Shown: positions 31,997 to 44,634, counted from the stretch's first letter. The stretch: 64,000 nt of DNA from Gnetum montanum (GCA_015680685.1 MNCI01004738.1:142944-206943), one strand, 5' to 3'. A program made the numbers and translations. The notes: a model not told the origin generated them from the letters alone.

Positions 31997-33561
31997 ATAA
32001 GGAGCTATGGATCTAGATAATTTGAAGGCCTTTTCTTTAAATCCCACTATAAGAATTTAAGTATAATAGGTATGTAAGAAAATAACTCCATGATATTTTT
32101 TCTTTATCTCATTAAGCACCTATTGGTCTAACCTTGGGAACAAAGCTCCTAAAATCAACTTTATCAAATGATAATAAACATAATTCATCAAAAAATCTAG
32201 GGCCTAAGCATCAAAATATCTCCTCTAGAAATCTACTAGGAAAAAATCGTAGCAGGGATCGTTTGGTTGGATTCTTCTTCTATGATATATATCTTACAAA
32301 AATTGGGCCTATTCTTTCAAGTTCAGGAATTTCACTCATCAAATAGCCTAATAAAAATTAGTTATGTCTTAGTATATTCCCTTCCTCGTGAATCTTAGAC
32401 AAACTCTTATGTGGGGGTGTTGTTCATATATTGAATAGGAAAGAAATGGATATTATTCTCTAAATCTACCTAGGCCCAAACATGGTAATTAGCTACAATA
32501 TTAATCTCACAATCAGAGAAAAAATTTAAAGTAGAATTAAAGATTTGATGTCATACCCTAAACTCTAAAGCTTTTGAGATAATATTACTATACCCTTAGG
32601 CCTTTGCTATATATGTTAGTGGCAGTTTGATGCTTTTTCCTCTTTTAGCATGATTCCAAAGTTTTCTACTTATCACTTCCTCATTATACTGATGAGCATC
32701 TATTTTAGTAATATTTGGCTCAATTATTCCATAGAGCTCATAATCCTTTTCGATGCTAATGTTGATGAAGTGCTTGGTGTTGTTTCTAAAACTTGGCTTA
32801 TCATTTTATAAAATGTTTCTCCTATCAGAAAATTCAGAACATCCCTGATTAGGTTTCCTCTAGGCCTAAAACTGAGCTTATGGAGCCCTATTTTTTCATA
32901 GAATTCTCATCATTCTTCCATTGATATTAGATATTTTAGGTTAGATTTCTTTACCATATCATGGTCCTCATCAAAACTAGAAAAATCTACCTCTTCTACT
33001 TCTACCTCTAAGTGCACTACGTTAATCCATTGGTGGAGTTGCTAGATGTTTAATTTGAATTAATTCAGGTATTGAAAAAAGGTGTAGATGTTAACATCCT
33101 AAAACTTCTAGGAAGTGTCTTCCTTCTTCTTGTGTGATATCTTAATTATTTCATTTTATAGAAATTGGAGCTTTCCTTTTGTTCTTCTACAGCTGCTCTA
33201 TCTCTTCTTTTGGCTTTGCCTTTGCTCTTAGGTTTGCTTCAACTCTAGGCTCTGCTTGTTTTTGGCTTCAAAATCTTACCAAATCTAAGTTATTAATATT
33301 TAGAGCTTCATTATTTAATTCACTTGCTTGGGATAGACTATTTGATTAAGCTCTTGATATTTGCTGCAATCTTTAATTCTATTGAACTACTTCATTCAAG
33401 GCTTTCAGATTTAAATACTCATTTTATTATTAGCTTATAGAGTCTTTTCCCAACTTGTTCATAGAGCTGAATTCAAGCTTTAGAAACTTGTTCTACAAAG
33501 GAATATGACATGGTACAATGAATTCGAGATTCTTCATAAAATTTATTCTATGTCATGCCAT
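31997..33561 (-). pseudogene. ORF-X2 relic, 5' LTR copy, N-terminal half
   Basis: Minus-strand frame from ATG 33561 (M-A-stop-HRINFMKN; the stop is TGA where the left LTR has CGA). It is collinear with 13567 for at least 122 codons with no indel, and shares three in-frame stops with it (codons 61, 63 and 98). It includes EPRVEANLRAKAKPKEEIEQ, FLEVLGC, IPELIQIKHLATPPMD, then a segment missing from the left copy: DYELYGIIEPNITKIDAHQ, VISRKLWNHAKRGKSIKLPL, EINIVANYHVWA and NFCKIYIIEEESNQTIPA. Continues across the Copia-like insertion at 25334. Unrecognised. Confidence 0.65.
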
Positions 33562-35999
33562 GTCTTCCTACTGAGGTGGATTAAAAATAAAATGCACACA
33601 TGTGCAATTCTCAGTGGGCCTAGAGTGAGATCTAATGTGGCTTATAAAACTATTTTAGAGTAAACTTGTAAAATAATTTTCATGCCCTACAAACTAGCTC
33701 TTCAAAGAAGCTAACATGGCAGAGCTATTTCTACACTTTCTTCTTAAGATGAATTTTCGCTTCATATGCTAGTTCTATAAGATGATGTGAAAAATGTTGA
33801 TGTGATAGAATAGAAGAATAGTTTGTTTGTAGAAATAAATTTTGGTTCTACAATCACCATCCTCTTTCTAAAGTTGATATGGCTTGTAGAATCATCTTCG
33901 TGCTCATTCATATAACCATTTTTTTTTTGATTTTGTAAACTGGTTCTACTCAAAAGCTAATGTGGTAGAGCCAATCTTTGCACTTGCTTGTAGGGTTGGA
34001 TTCTGGTTCTACCAATAAACTTATTAACATAGCTTGTGGAATTGATCTAGGTTTTCTTGTAGAGCCAACATTTGACTCTATGAACCTATATTGCATAGCA
34101 GATAACATGATAGAACCAATTCTATAAGTTGATGTGGTAGTGAGGACCAAACATTCTGTAAAAGCTCTTTATGCATCTTTAGCTAGTCATAGAACTATTT
34201 TGTAGAACTTTGTTTTAGATCTATGAATCAATTCTTCATGACTACTGACTTGGCAAAGAAACTGTTTTTATTTATAGAATGGAATCACATCTTTATAGAT
34301 TGGTTTTATAAGTTGATGTGGTGATGAAAGAAAAACATCTTTTGAAATCTTATAATGCACTCCTTGCTCTTAACAAAATTATTTTATAGAGTCACTTTTA
34401 AACCTTATGTACATATTCTTCATGGCTATTTACATGGAAGGACCATTTCTACTTACTTGAGCAGCTGATGTGATAAAGGTTATTTTATGCTTGTATTGCA
34501 GAGTAGAATTCTGACTTTTTAAGCATCACCCTTTTGCTAGTATGGTAGAACTAAGAGTAGAGTCATTCTAGTAGAATTACTTCTTCACTGTATGAGTTCA
34601 TATAGAGCCATTTTCTAGAGCTGTCTTGTAGAGCCATATTTTGGCTTTACAAAGGGCTGAACTCCAAAATTTCTTCTTGGTTGTATAGAATTGTTTTTAG
34701 CTTTTTTGGTATAATTGATTTTTCACTTCCAAAAATTTTCCCCTAACAAAGTCCATGTGTCATATTGGATCTACAAATAAGACAAACTTTGATCTCTTCT
34801 TATGCCTAGATGTTACAACACTTCCTTAAGTAGAATCCCTTTGCAAAGCTAATTTTTGATTCTATGAGTCTCCTCTAAAGCTAATGTGTATCGTAGAACC
34901 AGCTAATAGGACCTATATTTAGCTCTGCAAATCAAGGCTTGATAGCTTATGTGGTGAAGCTGGAAAGTGATGTTTTTAGCACAACCATTTTACAACCCTA
35001 CAAATCTTTTCTCCAAAAAGGAGTTGATGTGGTAGGAATAAATGTGGAATCTATTATAGAGCTATAATTTGATTTTTTAAGATGATCTAATCTCAATATG
35101 TTTTGCAAATGTGGCTATATAACTACTTTGTGGAGCTAAATTTTTACTCTACAAGTTATTTGATATAAGAACAAGCTGATGTGGTAGAACTAAAAAAAAT
35201 CTCATTTATGGAGTATGATTTTGACTCTATGAATAATAATTTAAACTTTCAAGCTAACATGGTAGAATTTTTTTCTAGCTAACTTATAGAGTTCAAGTTT
35301 AATCCTGCAAGCCACATCATGATGCTCACATGATAAAAGCAAACAAAGCACATTCTTTATAGAGATATCTTTCAAGACTACAAATCTCTTGTATGTTCGT
35401 AGAGATAATTTGGTAGAACTTTTTTATGCTTTTTTCCAAATACAAACTTCTTTATGAGTTGATATGATAAAAATAACTTAATAGCACCTTTTTTTAATTC
35501 AAATCAAGCCCTTTTCTTGAAGTGAGGATTTTCCTTAGCACTCAACTATTTATTCTAATGTCTATTAAGATAAAACTAATTCATAAGCTCTATGATTCCA
35601 TTCCTGTCGATCCTAATTTAGCTAACATGTAAACAAAGCACATATTTTTTTCTAGTTTAACTTTTGTAAGTCCTATCTTTAATGACTTAGCTTTGTTATC
35701 ATACACAATGCTAATTTTTAGTCTTCAAATTATCTAGAAATTTTACAAATTTCTGTATTTGATAGAGTAGAATGGCTTTAAAATCCTTTTTCTCAAGGAT
35801 TTTAATCATGAAGCCCTTAATTTAAGTGACATCTTTGCTAAAAATTCTTAAAAATTTTCTCTTAGGGTTTATCTTACTAAGAATTATACACATTAAATCT
35901 TGGCTTGATCATACTGAGTGACTGGGTTCTCCAAAAATGAAAATTAAGCCTTGCTTTATTAATGGCCAAAACATCATCATAGATTGCTAAGCCTTAAAA

Positions 36000-36278
36000 T
36001 CCCCTCACTTTAAAGGAGGGTCAAGTGAATAAAATAGATCTTAAGTTTCTATAATTTTTGCAAGCACTTCCCTTTAGAATTTTCCTTCAGTTTAGGGCTT
36101 GATTTCATATAATTAGTAACATACCTTGGGTCATTATCCATTGAAAATTCTAAGAAATCTTATAGCAATATTCCTTGCTCTACATTTCATTTGACTTGAT
36201 CGATCTCTTGGGTATGTTGAGCTTTACTTTAATACCACTAAATTCAATTATAAATTATTGTTTCATGAAAGTAACCAT
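36000..36278 (-). pseudogene. ORF-X1 trace, 5' LTR copy
   Basis: MVTFMKQ, stop, EFSGIKVKLNIPK from ATG 36278, then in another frame DNDPRYVTNYMKSSPKLKEN and GKCLQK. Same layout as 15850-16327. It starts at the outermost bases of the LTR. Confidence 0.45.
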
Positions 36279-36286
36279 TGTTGCAA

Positions 36287-36420
36287 AAATAGTAGAATAA
36301 CTCATGAATCTAAATTTGCTAAATGAGAATCAACTAGTAGCACTAGTGCACAACAAGATACCTAAAACTTTCACCAGCTAAAGACATGACATCATGAAAT
36401 AACACATAGAAATAAAACCA
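36287..36420 (+). pseudogene. Old gypsy element: integrase C-terminus, part 3
   Basis: Plus-strand words LMNLNLLNENQLVALVHNK align with LNLLDENRLATLSSNE of Element 2 integrase (near 44760) and directly continue the integrase end lost at 10205. This shows the giant element landed inside that gene. Confidence 0.75.
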
Positions 36421-38600
36421 AGGAACAATACTCTCTACTATAATTGCAATCACATGTAGCAACAGACAAAGATTTAAATACTTTGAAAGATATCTTATAT
36501 TCTTCATGCTACTAATAAATTAGATGCCATGCATATTTACCACCTGAACATTACATGAAAGTTAATTTTAGTAAACATAGAACAAATTAACCATATAGGA
36601 ACTTTTAAGAACTTATGACTTATGGATCCTCAACCATCATAACCTACACTTAGTTAATTTTTCATATCTTCACCTCAATTCTTAGTCATGGGGAAGATCA
36701 TCATGTTTAATAGATCTTATGAACATTATACTTATTAATTTTTTCTTTTACAATTTCTTGATACCCAATATATTTTCTTTCATTTATCTTTGAACTCTTT
36801 GATATTTTTCATTTATTTGATAATTTTTCATTTTTATAATGTTTACCGATCCTTTAATATCTTTCATTCTTTATATATTTTTCTATTCTTTGAGTTAATA
36901 AATTTTTCATGTGTGCATATTTTCCTTGTTGTTGTCTTAATACAATTGTCAAAAATGTAGGATAGAACTTCATTTGTGTGAATTTTTTTTATGTTATCAA
37001 ACTATTAAATAAATAATTATACATACAATAAGAACACATTATCCATTCCTCCATTTCTAGCAATAAGAGGTCCTTACCATGGGAATAATGTGATCCTCAA
37101 CATATTTTCACTAAAATGAACTCATGATCATTAGTTTTGAAAGAAGGACCAAGAGGGATGGATTAGGATGTGACACCAATGGGACCTTTTGATTCCTTGA
37201 TTTTCATCATGTGTTTTATTGATCTCATGTTGATACATTAACACTCACTCTTTTTTTGTTTGGAAAATAATTTATAAAATAATATTGATACATATGTTTG
37301 ATGATAGTCTCCTAATAAGGATAACAAAATCATAATTAATTAATTTACCATAAAAAATCATTCTTGGAGTACAACTAGAAAGACATGTTGCCCATGTATT
37401 AAGGTAATCTATTTCTAATAATTCCTTGGTTTCTTGACCTAATTTCATCATGTAACTAAAAAGGCATAAGATTGATGCCTACTAGTGCATCCCCAATTAG
37501 ACTTGCATTTGTTATGAGACTGGAAAGATATATGGCACATCCTTGAAGGTGCTTCACTAATAAATGGTAAATATCTATAATATTAAACATTAATTTTCAA
37601 TTAATTATGCTCAATAAAACTAATGAAAAATTTCTAATTTTCTTTTATTAACTAGTAATGTATTAACGTCTTAATTAGATAGATCCATGATATAAGTTTA
37701 GGATCATACAATGTGATGTCACTAGTAAGAGGATTGGACTTAGTTTGAAATCCATATGAAATGGAATAATGATCAATTTAACCATGTCTTACACATAGGA
37801 TTCATTATAATCATGGGAATATACCTCATTTCCCATTCTTGGTGATTCATTTCAACATCATTTCATCTAATTATAAATTTGTTAGTTTGTGTAACATTAT
37901 GCAAAACTCCATCTGCAGTAGCTACCTTTTTATATTGGAATAAAGATATTATTTACATTCAATTCCTTAAGATTTCATGAATAATTATAAGAATGGTTAT
38001 AAAAGGACATTAATGATAGGAGCTTGTTTTGAGGAGGATTCACTTGTATAACTCTAATGAATCATGTTTATAAACCAATACTCCACCATCTAGACCATCA
38101 CAACTTGTTATTGAACTTCATTCATTCTAATAATAGTCATTTCTCTCTAATGTTTGGTTATATTTTTAAAAAACCATTATTTTTTTCATACTTGAACCCT
38201 TCTTGATCATTCATGACTAATACAACATTATACCGTTATATCCAAGTATCGTTCTTGTGCTAACATCCTTCAAGAAGTCTCAAAACTCTCAAGACATGAA
38301 GAAACAATGAAATATATATATATATATATATAGTGTCACATCTATGATATCATCTTTACAAAATCTATATATAACCATGCATGCATTCATTGTTTTTCAC
38401 ATTTGCTTCATTTTGCAAAGAGATTTCATGTTATTTTCTTATCCCAAAATCTTTTAGATACCCTAACTTCCAAACCATAGATTTGATTCTATCATTTTTT
38501 AATATTTAAACTCTTGAAGCTAAGCACTTAGTTGTGGAGAAAGCATTATGTGTTACTAAAAATTTGCAAACATTGAAATATTAACTACTAGCGTAATAAT
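36421..38600 (+). other. Old gypsy 3' non-coding region
   Basis: Inverted, decayed counterpart of the post-integrase regions of Elements 1 and 2: a T-rich tract (36730-36900), a block near 37140-37180 matching 5385-5430 in reverse complement (GGTGTCACATCC, CCTCTTGGTCC), and CTTAGTTGTGG near 38530 matching 4180. Otherwise AT-rich with no frame. An (AT)n run lies at 38312-38332. Confidence 0.6.
38312..38332. repeat. (AT)n microsatellite
   Basis: About ten AT dinucleotides. Confidence 0.95.
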
Positions 38601-41534
38601 TTCAATAATTTTGGATGTATTTTGAAAATTTGTTTTAATGCACATTGAAATTTGTTTTGGAATCATTTTGATTATAGATAGAATTTTAGAGAATTGATTT
38701 TCAAATTACTTAGGGTTGATTTTTCCTCAGTTTGTGCTAATTTTGGTGTTTTAAGCATTTGTGTAAAATTCTCAATTTAGGACTTGCATTCAAATAAAAA
38801 ATTTGACTAATTTCTCCTCTAACTTCATTATCATGTTCTGTAACTTTTAAATTTTATACAAATTTTTTCTAATCTCGGAATTTAATGATTTTGATGATAG
38901 GAAATTATGTTTTTTGGTTTTGAAATTTTCTACCAATTGTAATTTAGTGCCTTTTTCCAAATTGACGAAACTTCAAATTACATAATTACTTTTGGACATA
39001 ATGATTAAAGGATTAGAAATAAAATCAAATTCTCTATGGATTTTTTAAAAAATTATAAATAATTATTAATGATTATAGATGGGTTTGAAAAGAAATCTTG
39101 TAGCTAGAAGACCATTATAGTCATGCGATAAAAGTCCAAGAGGAAAACATGGCAAAGAACATAGGAGAAATCAATCATAAGAGACATAGGAAAAATAGTA
39201 GAAGATGTAATCCCATTCAATTCATCAATTGATACCTCAAACATAGAAATTGGTGTAATTTGAAGCATCAATGCCATCAACTTGTGAAGTAAGAAAATAG
39301 TTAACACTATCAAAGGACTACAAAAATGCAATTGATGATAAATCCGTCATGTACAGTGTGATTATGGAGCTAAATTAAGGGTTTTTCTTAGAATTTTCAC
39401 CTCAAAAAGTGTAAGAAAATTTACAAGCTTGATCATTTTGGCCTACACTTTCTATAAATAACAAATGGTATTATTATACCCACTTATTCAATTCAAGAGT
39501 GTTCACAACTAAGTATGATTTTAACAATGATTCACACAAATTCAAGCATCAAACTCCTTTAATTTAGCATTACAAGTTATATTCTTAGCTCCTAAAGGCC
39601 TCCAAGGACCATTTGAGTTCATAATCTAGCTTATGAACTCTATTTTCTAAGACCCTAGAAAAGTTTGAGAATCAAAATTTTTCTAAGTGCTGGTGATGCT
39701 AACATTGACATTAGTATTAGTGTCACCAATTTTGAAACCTACCAAATGCAATAATTGATACTCCTAATTGATATTCAACCTTATATCTTAAACTCATGGA
39801 CTCATTGGCATCATCTTGGTACCATTCGACATCAATTTAGGTGTCAAATGGGGTCTTGGAGACTTGGGACACAAAACTAGAAAAGGTAGGAAGTTTGACC
39901 AAGTACTAAATTGATGTTGATGCCACCTATTTTTGTGAAAATGTTCTTTACACCTCTACAAGGACATCTCCACAAACTAGGTGTTGAGATAAGTTAGTGT
40001 GCAGTCATAAATGGCCTTTGGATCAATGTAATCCTCAATAAATCAATAATTATGAAATGAAGAGGCACAAATACTTCAATCAAATATAGAGTTAGCCTAC
40101 TACACATGAACCAAAAATGGTAGGGAATGATGAAAAAGCAAAGTTTTTAATGCTAAAAATGAATAAGTACTATGGATTATGATAAAATAAACTAAGTGTA
40201 GACTAACCTATGAATGATGAAATAAAAATTAATTGTAAAATATAAATAAAGAACATAAAACATTAAAAGTGCAGCTATAACTTGAAAGAAAGAATCTTGA
40301 TTCACCCCCCAAACAATTTGACTATGGAATGAAATATAAGAGATGGAATAACAAAACTAATGATAAAACATACATAAAAGGCTATAAAATATGGAAATAT
40401 TAATATTATTATGTAGAGATAAGGATGTCAAATTTGTTCCCAAAAAATGAGATGCTTCGAGAAAATGTTTTTACTAAGCATAGTATGTGATGTAAGGGAT
40501 AGGAAAATTCTAAGTATAGAATGCAAGTCAAGTGTAAAATAATGAAAGTGAGATGCTTGATATGGGAAAAATTTTCTAGATCCTTTCTTAAATAATAAAA
40601 TGATTTATTGATGAATTACGAAGTATTCGCCTCCTATGGAGGGCCAAGCTGTAGGTGATAGGCAAAAAACATAAGTATATTGAAACTTATAAAATAAGCT
40701 CAACTCTTGAGAAAAATATGCATTTAGAGGATGGAATTAAACTTCTAGAGGGTTAGGTTATGGATGGAAAATCTATGGGCATGATTTGGAATCAATTCTG
40801 GGCTAAAACAAGGTTGTTTCAGCCAAGGTTCCCTTTATCAATGCTCAAGATGAAAAAGATTCTAGCTGTAGAAAGTGGCACAAAAGCCTAAAAGCTCTAT
40901 CTCTAGAAGTGATGCTGAAGGTGTAGAAGATGGATGAGGAGCATGTTGGTGCTAAGATGTTGGTAAGTACTCATGCTCTTGATCCTTAAACATCTAAAAA
41001 ATGATCTCAAATCTCAAAAGAAACTAACCTAAAATTTGTATTTTCAGCTTGTATTTATAGGTCTAGAATTGCTAGATTTAACTTAGGGTTGCTAAAATTA
41101 AAATCAAAGTTAAGTGTAGCTTGTCACCAAGATTGGTTGGCATGGCCAAGTAGCATGACTTGGTGTGGCTGGTTGGTGAGGCTAACAGGTGCAACTTGGC
41201 TTGGCTTAGCATGGTTGGATGGAACCATCAAGTGGCATGACTTGGTATGGTCAGCTAACATGGTTGGGTGGCATGACTTGATGTGGATGGCTGGCATGGT
41301 AGAGTGGCATGACTTGGCATGGCCAAGTAGCATAGCCAATTGGCATGGGTTAGCATATCTAGCTAGTGCATGTCAAAATAAAATTTTGGCAAGATTCAAG
41401 AGTCTTGACAATCGTGATATCGACATTAATGCTAATGTTGATGTTAATGCCAACTCTAGAAAGGCTAAAATTAACTCTAAAATGCATTAGGATGAAACTT
41501 TTGAATCATCAAGAAACCCATAAACCAATGAAAA
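38601..41534 (-). repeat. Unnamed LTR-like family C, copy 1
   Basis: Matches 51754-53460 in reverse complement: the GGAGGGCCAA block near 40640, the flanking AGGTTATGGATGGA words (near 40765), a TATTTATA box (41059), and GTTCATAATC..GCTTATGAAC near 39630. It is a direct neighbour of Element 2, which interrupts it. Words such as GCTAACATTGACATTAG recur. TATAAATA on the plus strand at 39453 may belong to a further unit. I found no primer site or ORF to classify it. Internal boundaries are uncertain. Confidence 0.5.
41100..41380. repeat. 36-bp GC-richer minisatellite
   Basis: TGGCATGACTTG starts at 41233, 41269 and 41305 with a regular 36-base period, plus degenerate units to each side. Because 36 is a multiple of three the plus strand is open here (41089-41490, Trp-rich). 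I read this as a repeat artefact rather than a gene. Confidence 0.7.
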
Positions 41535-41539
41535 GCTAT
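41535..41539. repeat. Target-site duplication of Element 2, left copy
   Basis: GCTAT, identical to 51749-51753. Confidence 0.9.
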
Positions 41540-42303
41540 TAATGAGCAATGGGGTACCCCTACGCTCAACCATACGAATACGAGTGTTTCATGCACGATC
41601 TGGTTAAATTCCAAGGACTAAGTGCTTATGTGCCCTTGTGGAACAAGGATAGGTTGGTTGATCGTTGTCTTTCCAAGCTTACCTGTATGTCACAATTATA
41701 TGGTTAAGTAAGCTTGAGGCATATGGTTTTTATAGCTTTTATGTTTTTATGTCCTATGCTAGTAGGGAAGGAGAGAGGTAACTAAGTGACTAATTTAACT
41801 TAACTACTCATTAACTAAGGTCTAACTAATACTAACACCAACATCTGTTCCCACTTTTCGTACACATCTTGAACCAGTGCAACACTACTAGGATTACCAA
41901 ACACTAATCATTAGTGCGTTACCAAGCATTACACGCATGATTGAAGTGGTCGTGCTTATGTCATTTAACAATTTTCTTAATTGATCAAAATGAATTACTA
42001 TGCTAATAACATAAATGTAAAGTGCATAAAATAAAATAAAATAAAATAAATGCATAAGAAAATAAAATAAGAGAAATGCGTAAGAAAACAAATCTCAAGT
42101 GTTGCAAGGATGAATCAAAGAGCTCATCTTTATTACCAACACAATGGTGTGCTCAGGTACATCAATGCTTGAATAAAGATCTATCCACACTTAGACCTCC
42201 TACTGTGGGCACTTGGAAAATACTCTAACTTTCAAACAGACTAGAAGGGTTTCGCTACTTGACTACTAAAAGACTTCCTTCCCAATTGTGTGCTTGGGCA
42301 TTA

Positions 42304-42311
42304 TATTTATA
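42304..42311 (-). promoter_or_regulatory. TATA box of Element 2 3' LTR
   Basis: TATAAATA on the minus strand directly after the U3 array. The partner is at 51518-51525. Confidence 0.65.
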
Positions 42312-42323
42312 GACTTGGGAGCA

Positions 42324-42520
42324 ACTACTCTAATAATTAGAGTAACTGCTCTAATAATTAGAATAACTGCTAAAGTAACCACTAGAGTAACCTCTCTAAT
42401 AACTAGAATAACTGCTAGAGTAACTGCTAGAGTAACCACTTTAATAATTAGAGTAACTGCTAGAGTAACTACTCTAATAATTAGAATAACTGTTAGAGTA
42501 ACCGCTAGAGTAACCACTCT
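42324..42520. repeat. U3 tandem array, Element 2 3' LTR
   Basis: Irregular tandem units built from ACTCTAATAATTAGA, GTAACTGCT and GTAACCACT. The partner array is 51540-51743, with a different number and order of units. It fills U3 between its start and the TATA box. Open frames on both strands (42266-42599) are by-products of the repeat. Confidence 0.85.
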
Positions 42521-42525
42521 CATCA

Positions 42526-42560
42526 TACCCCCACGACTGAATGAAAACTCATCCTCAAGT
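42526..42560 (-). promoter_or_regulatory. Polypurine tract, Element 2
   Basis: Minus strand GTGGGGGTA adjoining the 3' LTR, preceded by GAGTTTTCATTCAGTC as in Element 1. Confidence 0.75.
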
Positions 42561-44634
42561 ATAGAAGAAGAGAAACAAGTTCTTTACAAAATATATTAGG
42601 GGGTGTGGACTTATTTGACTGACATGCAGAGTGACACAAAGAAAACAGACAAATACAGAAGTACCCAAGCATACAATATTACAATTACATAAAAATTTGT
42701 GTTCATGACAATTAGGAAAGAACACCAATAGATCCAAAATACATCCAATCCCTCTTTGCAATAGAAGAATGAGGGAGAGGTAAAAGAGATCCAATAGTCA
42801 TGAACAATCTTTTGTGAGTGATATGGTTGCATCTTTCTTGGTGACGACAGTCCTACTTCCAATCCATACTTCCCACTGCAATCACAACAAGACCAAGGAT
42901 TAGTATATATAGTACATAAATAATGGCAGAATGCCTTGTCTCTTCAATGATTTTATCTAGCCAAATTGTGATTATGATAGATTTCTTGCTTGATATTGTT
43001 AGTGGAAAGACTAACGAATGGGTTAAATAATAGAAGCTATCCATACAATTCAAAGAAAGCTTGACACAAGGAGTAGTGGAAAGAGGGTATTCACAACAAT
43101 AAAAAAGAATTGATTACCAACAGTTGTGAAGGTGCATACAATTTGGATGACATGGATGGGGTAAATAAAAAGAAATTTATTGTAACAATGTCTAAGGGTA
43201 AAGAACTTAACTTAACCAAACCAAAAGATATGCAAGTGGGTCCTCCCCAAAGTAGGCTTATGCCCTTTATGCCCTGACAAACCCACAAATCAAAGAGTTC
43301 GTAGGCTCTAGGAATTTCATTTGGAAGCAAGAGTTTAAAACTTACCCACAAGAATTCACCAAATAAAAACAATGCATCAACCCAGAATGGACTAATGATA
43401 AAACTAGCAATGAGGTGGAAAATGGGAAGAAAGATGGAGAGGAGAGAATGGAATGGAATCCCAAGAACAAGGTTGTTTAAAGCCCCTTGTGTATTTCATG
43501 GTTAAGATAAATAAGTAGAACTCATCCCAAATCTAGACTCAAACCAACCACATTCAATGACCTCGCATCAATACACTTGGCCAATCCATCATCTTGAGGC
43601 AATAAGAATGCTTTCACAAAGAGTGACCACCATCCCAAGGAGAGTGAGATGGAGAAGTAGGAAGTGGGAAAGGGCCTTAGTTAGAGGGAACCTGTAGGCA
43701 TGGATAACATGTATTTCCAATTCCATAACTAGCGCTTGTAGCCCATATTTCTTTATTATGGCTAAGGGGTGTGCTTTGAATTCTCACATTTTTCTCTATT
43801 TTCTCTCCCTTTTTTTTTGATGTTTATGCATGAGAACCACACCATGCAAAGAATTATTTTTATTCACTCAGCTTCCTGATATTTGAACAATGTTAGAATG
43901 GTAGAAAACCCAAGAAAAAGCATCCAAGAACTGAAGAGAATGGATAGCACCAATGCATCGAATCCCCTTGAAGTCACATCCTTTTCATCCTTTGAGTCTT
44001 TCCTTGGTTTGAAAAATACCCAGCCACCAATTCATTAACAAGTTTACTTAGAAAAAGAAAACTATACAGTTCCAAGCCAAAGGAGACCATAGAGTTGTAT
44101 GGATGAGTGGACGACGTGGACTCATTGCCTGTTTTACAAAAGAACCATACCTTAATATCAGCATCATAATTCAAAGGTAAAAACCAAACATTAGCAATCA
44201 ATATGATATAATTCAATCCACCATCATGAGAACTTATTGGATGATGAATAAAAGTAAATTAAGCAACCAAAGAAATAGTAAAAACATGAACGATGGTGTA
44301 AAATAAAAAATAAAAAAAGTTGAAAAAAATGTGTGAAACAAAAAATGTGTAAAAAAATTCAAAAAGAACTAAGGGCCTAGAATGGTTAGCATAGGTGGTC
44401 ATCTCCCCCACAACTAAGTTGGAAGGAGGAGATCCGAAATAGTGATCAGGGTTGTCCATCAAGAGAGGTAGCATGTGTACTGGCTATCCTAAGCTCCTAG
44501 AAAGGTTTGGTTTGTTGCACGTTGACCAAAATTTTCTTATCCAAGCTCTCAGGTTTGTATGTTGTCATGGCCCCTGAAGGAAAAGTTGCATAAATAATAT
44601 AAGGTCCTTCCCATAGTGTTTGAAATTTAGTACA
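42561..44634. other. Element 2 3' non-coding region
   Basis: No domain recognised. Contains the candidate splice acceptor (42876-42905), an A-rich tract (44270-44360), and CCCCCACAACTAAG near 44405, all shared with Element 1. Short hydrophobic frames on the minus strand (42555-42862) have no match in Element 1 and look incidental. Confidence 0.55.
42876..42905 (-). promoter_or_regulatory. Candidate 3' splice site with branch point, Element 2
   Basis: Minus strand TACTAAT (42905-42899) then GTGATTGCAG ending at 42876. Same spacing as in Element 1, but no clear ORF follows. Confidence 0.45.

Larger units (their letters stand above)
10206..36285 (-). mobile_element. Giant Tat/Ogre-like gypsy element with about 6-kb LTRs
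   Basis: Direct repeats at 10206-16335 and 22777-36285 (the latter interrupted by a Copia-like element) flank a minus-strand gag-pol. A primer-site-like TGGTGCTAGAAGG lies at 22757-22769 beside the inner edge of the right repeat, and a weak purine tract adjoins the left repeat, so the repeats act as LTRs. Flanks AGATA (10201-10205) and AAATA (36287-36291) could be a mutated 5-bp target duplication. Across the site the integrase C-terminus of the old gypsy element continues. Long LTRs and an extra RNase H are hallmarks of the Tat lineage (Ogre, Retand). All domains are broken. Confidence 0.85.
31997..36285 (-). repeat. Giant element 5' LTR (right copy), outer part
   Basis: Resumes the giant LTR after the Copia-like insertion and matches about 12690-16335 of the left LTR. 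Contains an extra block of about 0.65 kb (roughly 32170-32850) that the left copy has lost, the GATGTGGTAGAGC-type repeat field (about 33.6-35.4 kb), and the ORF-X1 trace at its end. On the minus strand it begins TGCAACAATGG at 36285. Confidence 0.85.
41540..42525 (-). repeat. Element 2 3' LTR
   Basis: 986 bases. On the minus strand U3 starts at 42525 with a tandem array (down to about 42324), then TATAAATA (42304-42311). R/U5 includes an (AAAAT)n run near 42027-42050. Matches 50765-51748 throughout. Confidence 0.93.

Noticed and set aside
41089-41490. 133-codon Trp-rich plus-strand ORF
   Set aside because: Openness is explained by the 36-bp repeat period. No known domain and no equivalent in the inverted partner region.
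42266-42599. Open frames on both strands over the Element 2 3' LTR (Ile/Thr/Val-rich)
   Set aside because: They follow the tandem array in both directions and repeat in the other LTR at 51502-51774. Low-complexity by-product, not genes.
42555-42862. Hydrophobic minus-strand frames that could suggest an env-like protein
   Set aside because: Two overlapping frames are both hydrophobic because the minus strand is T-rich here. No match in Element 1 and no signal peptide-like start tied to the splice site.
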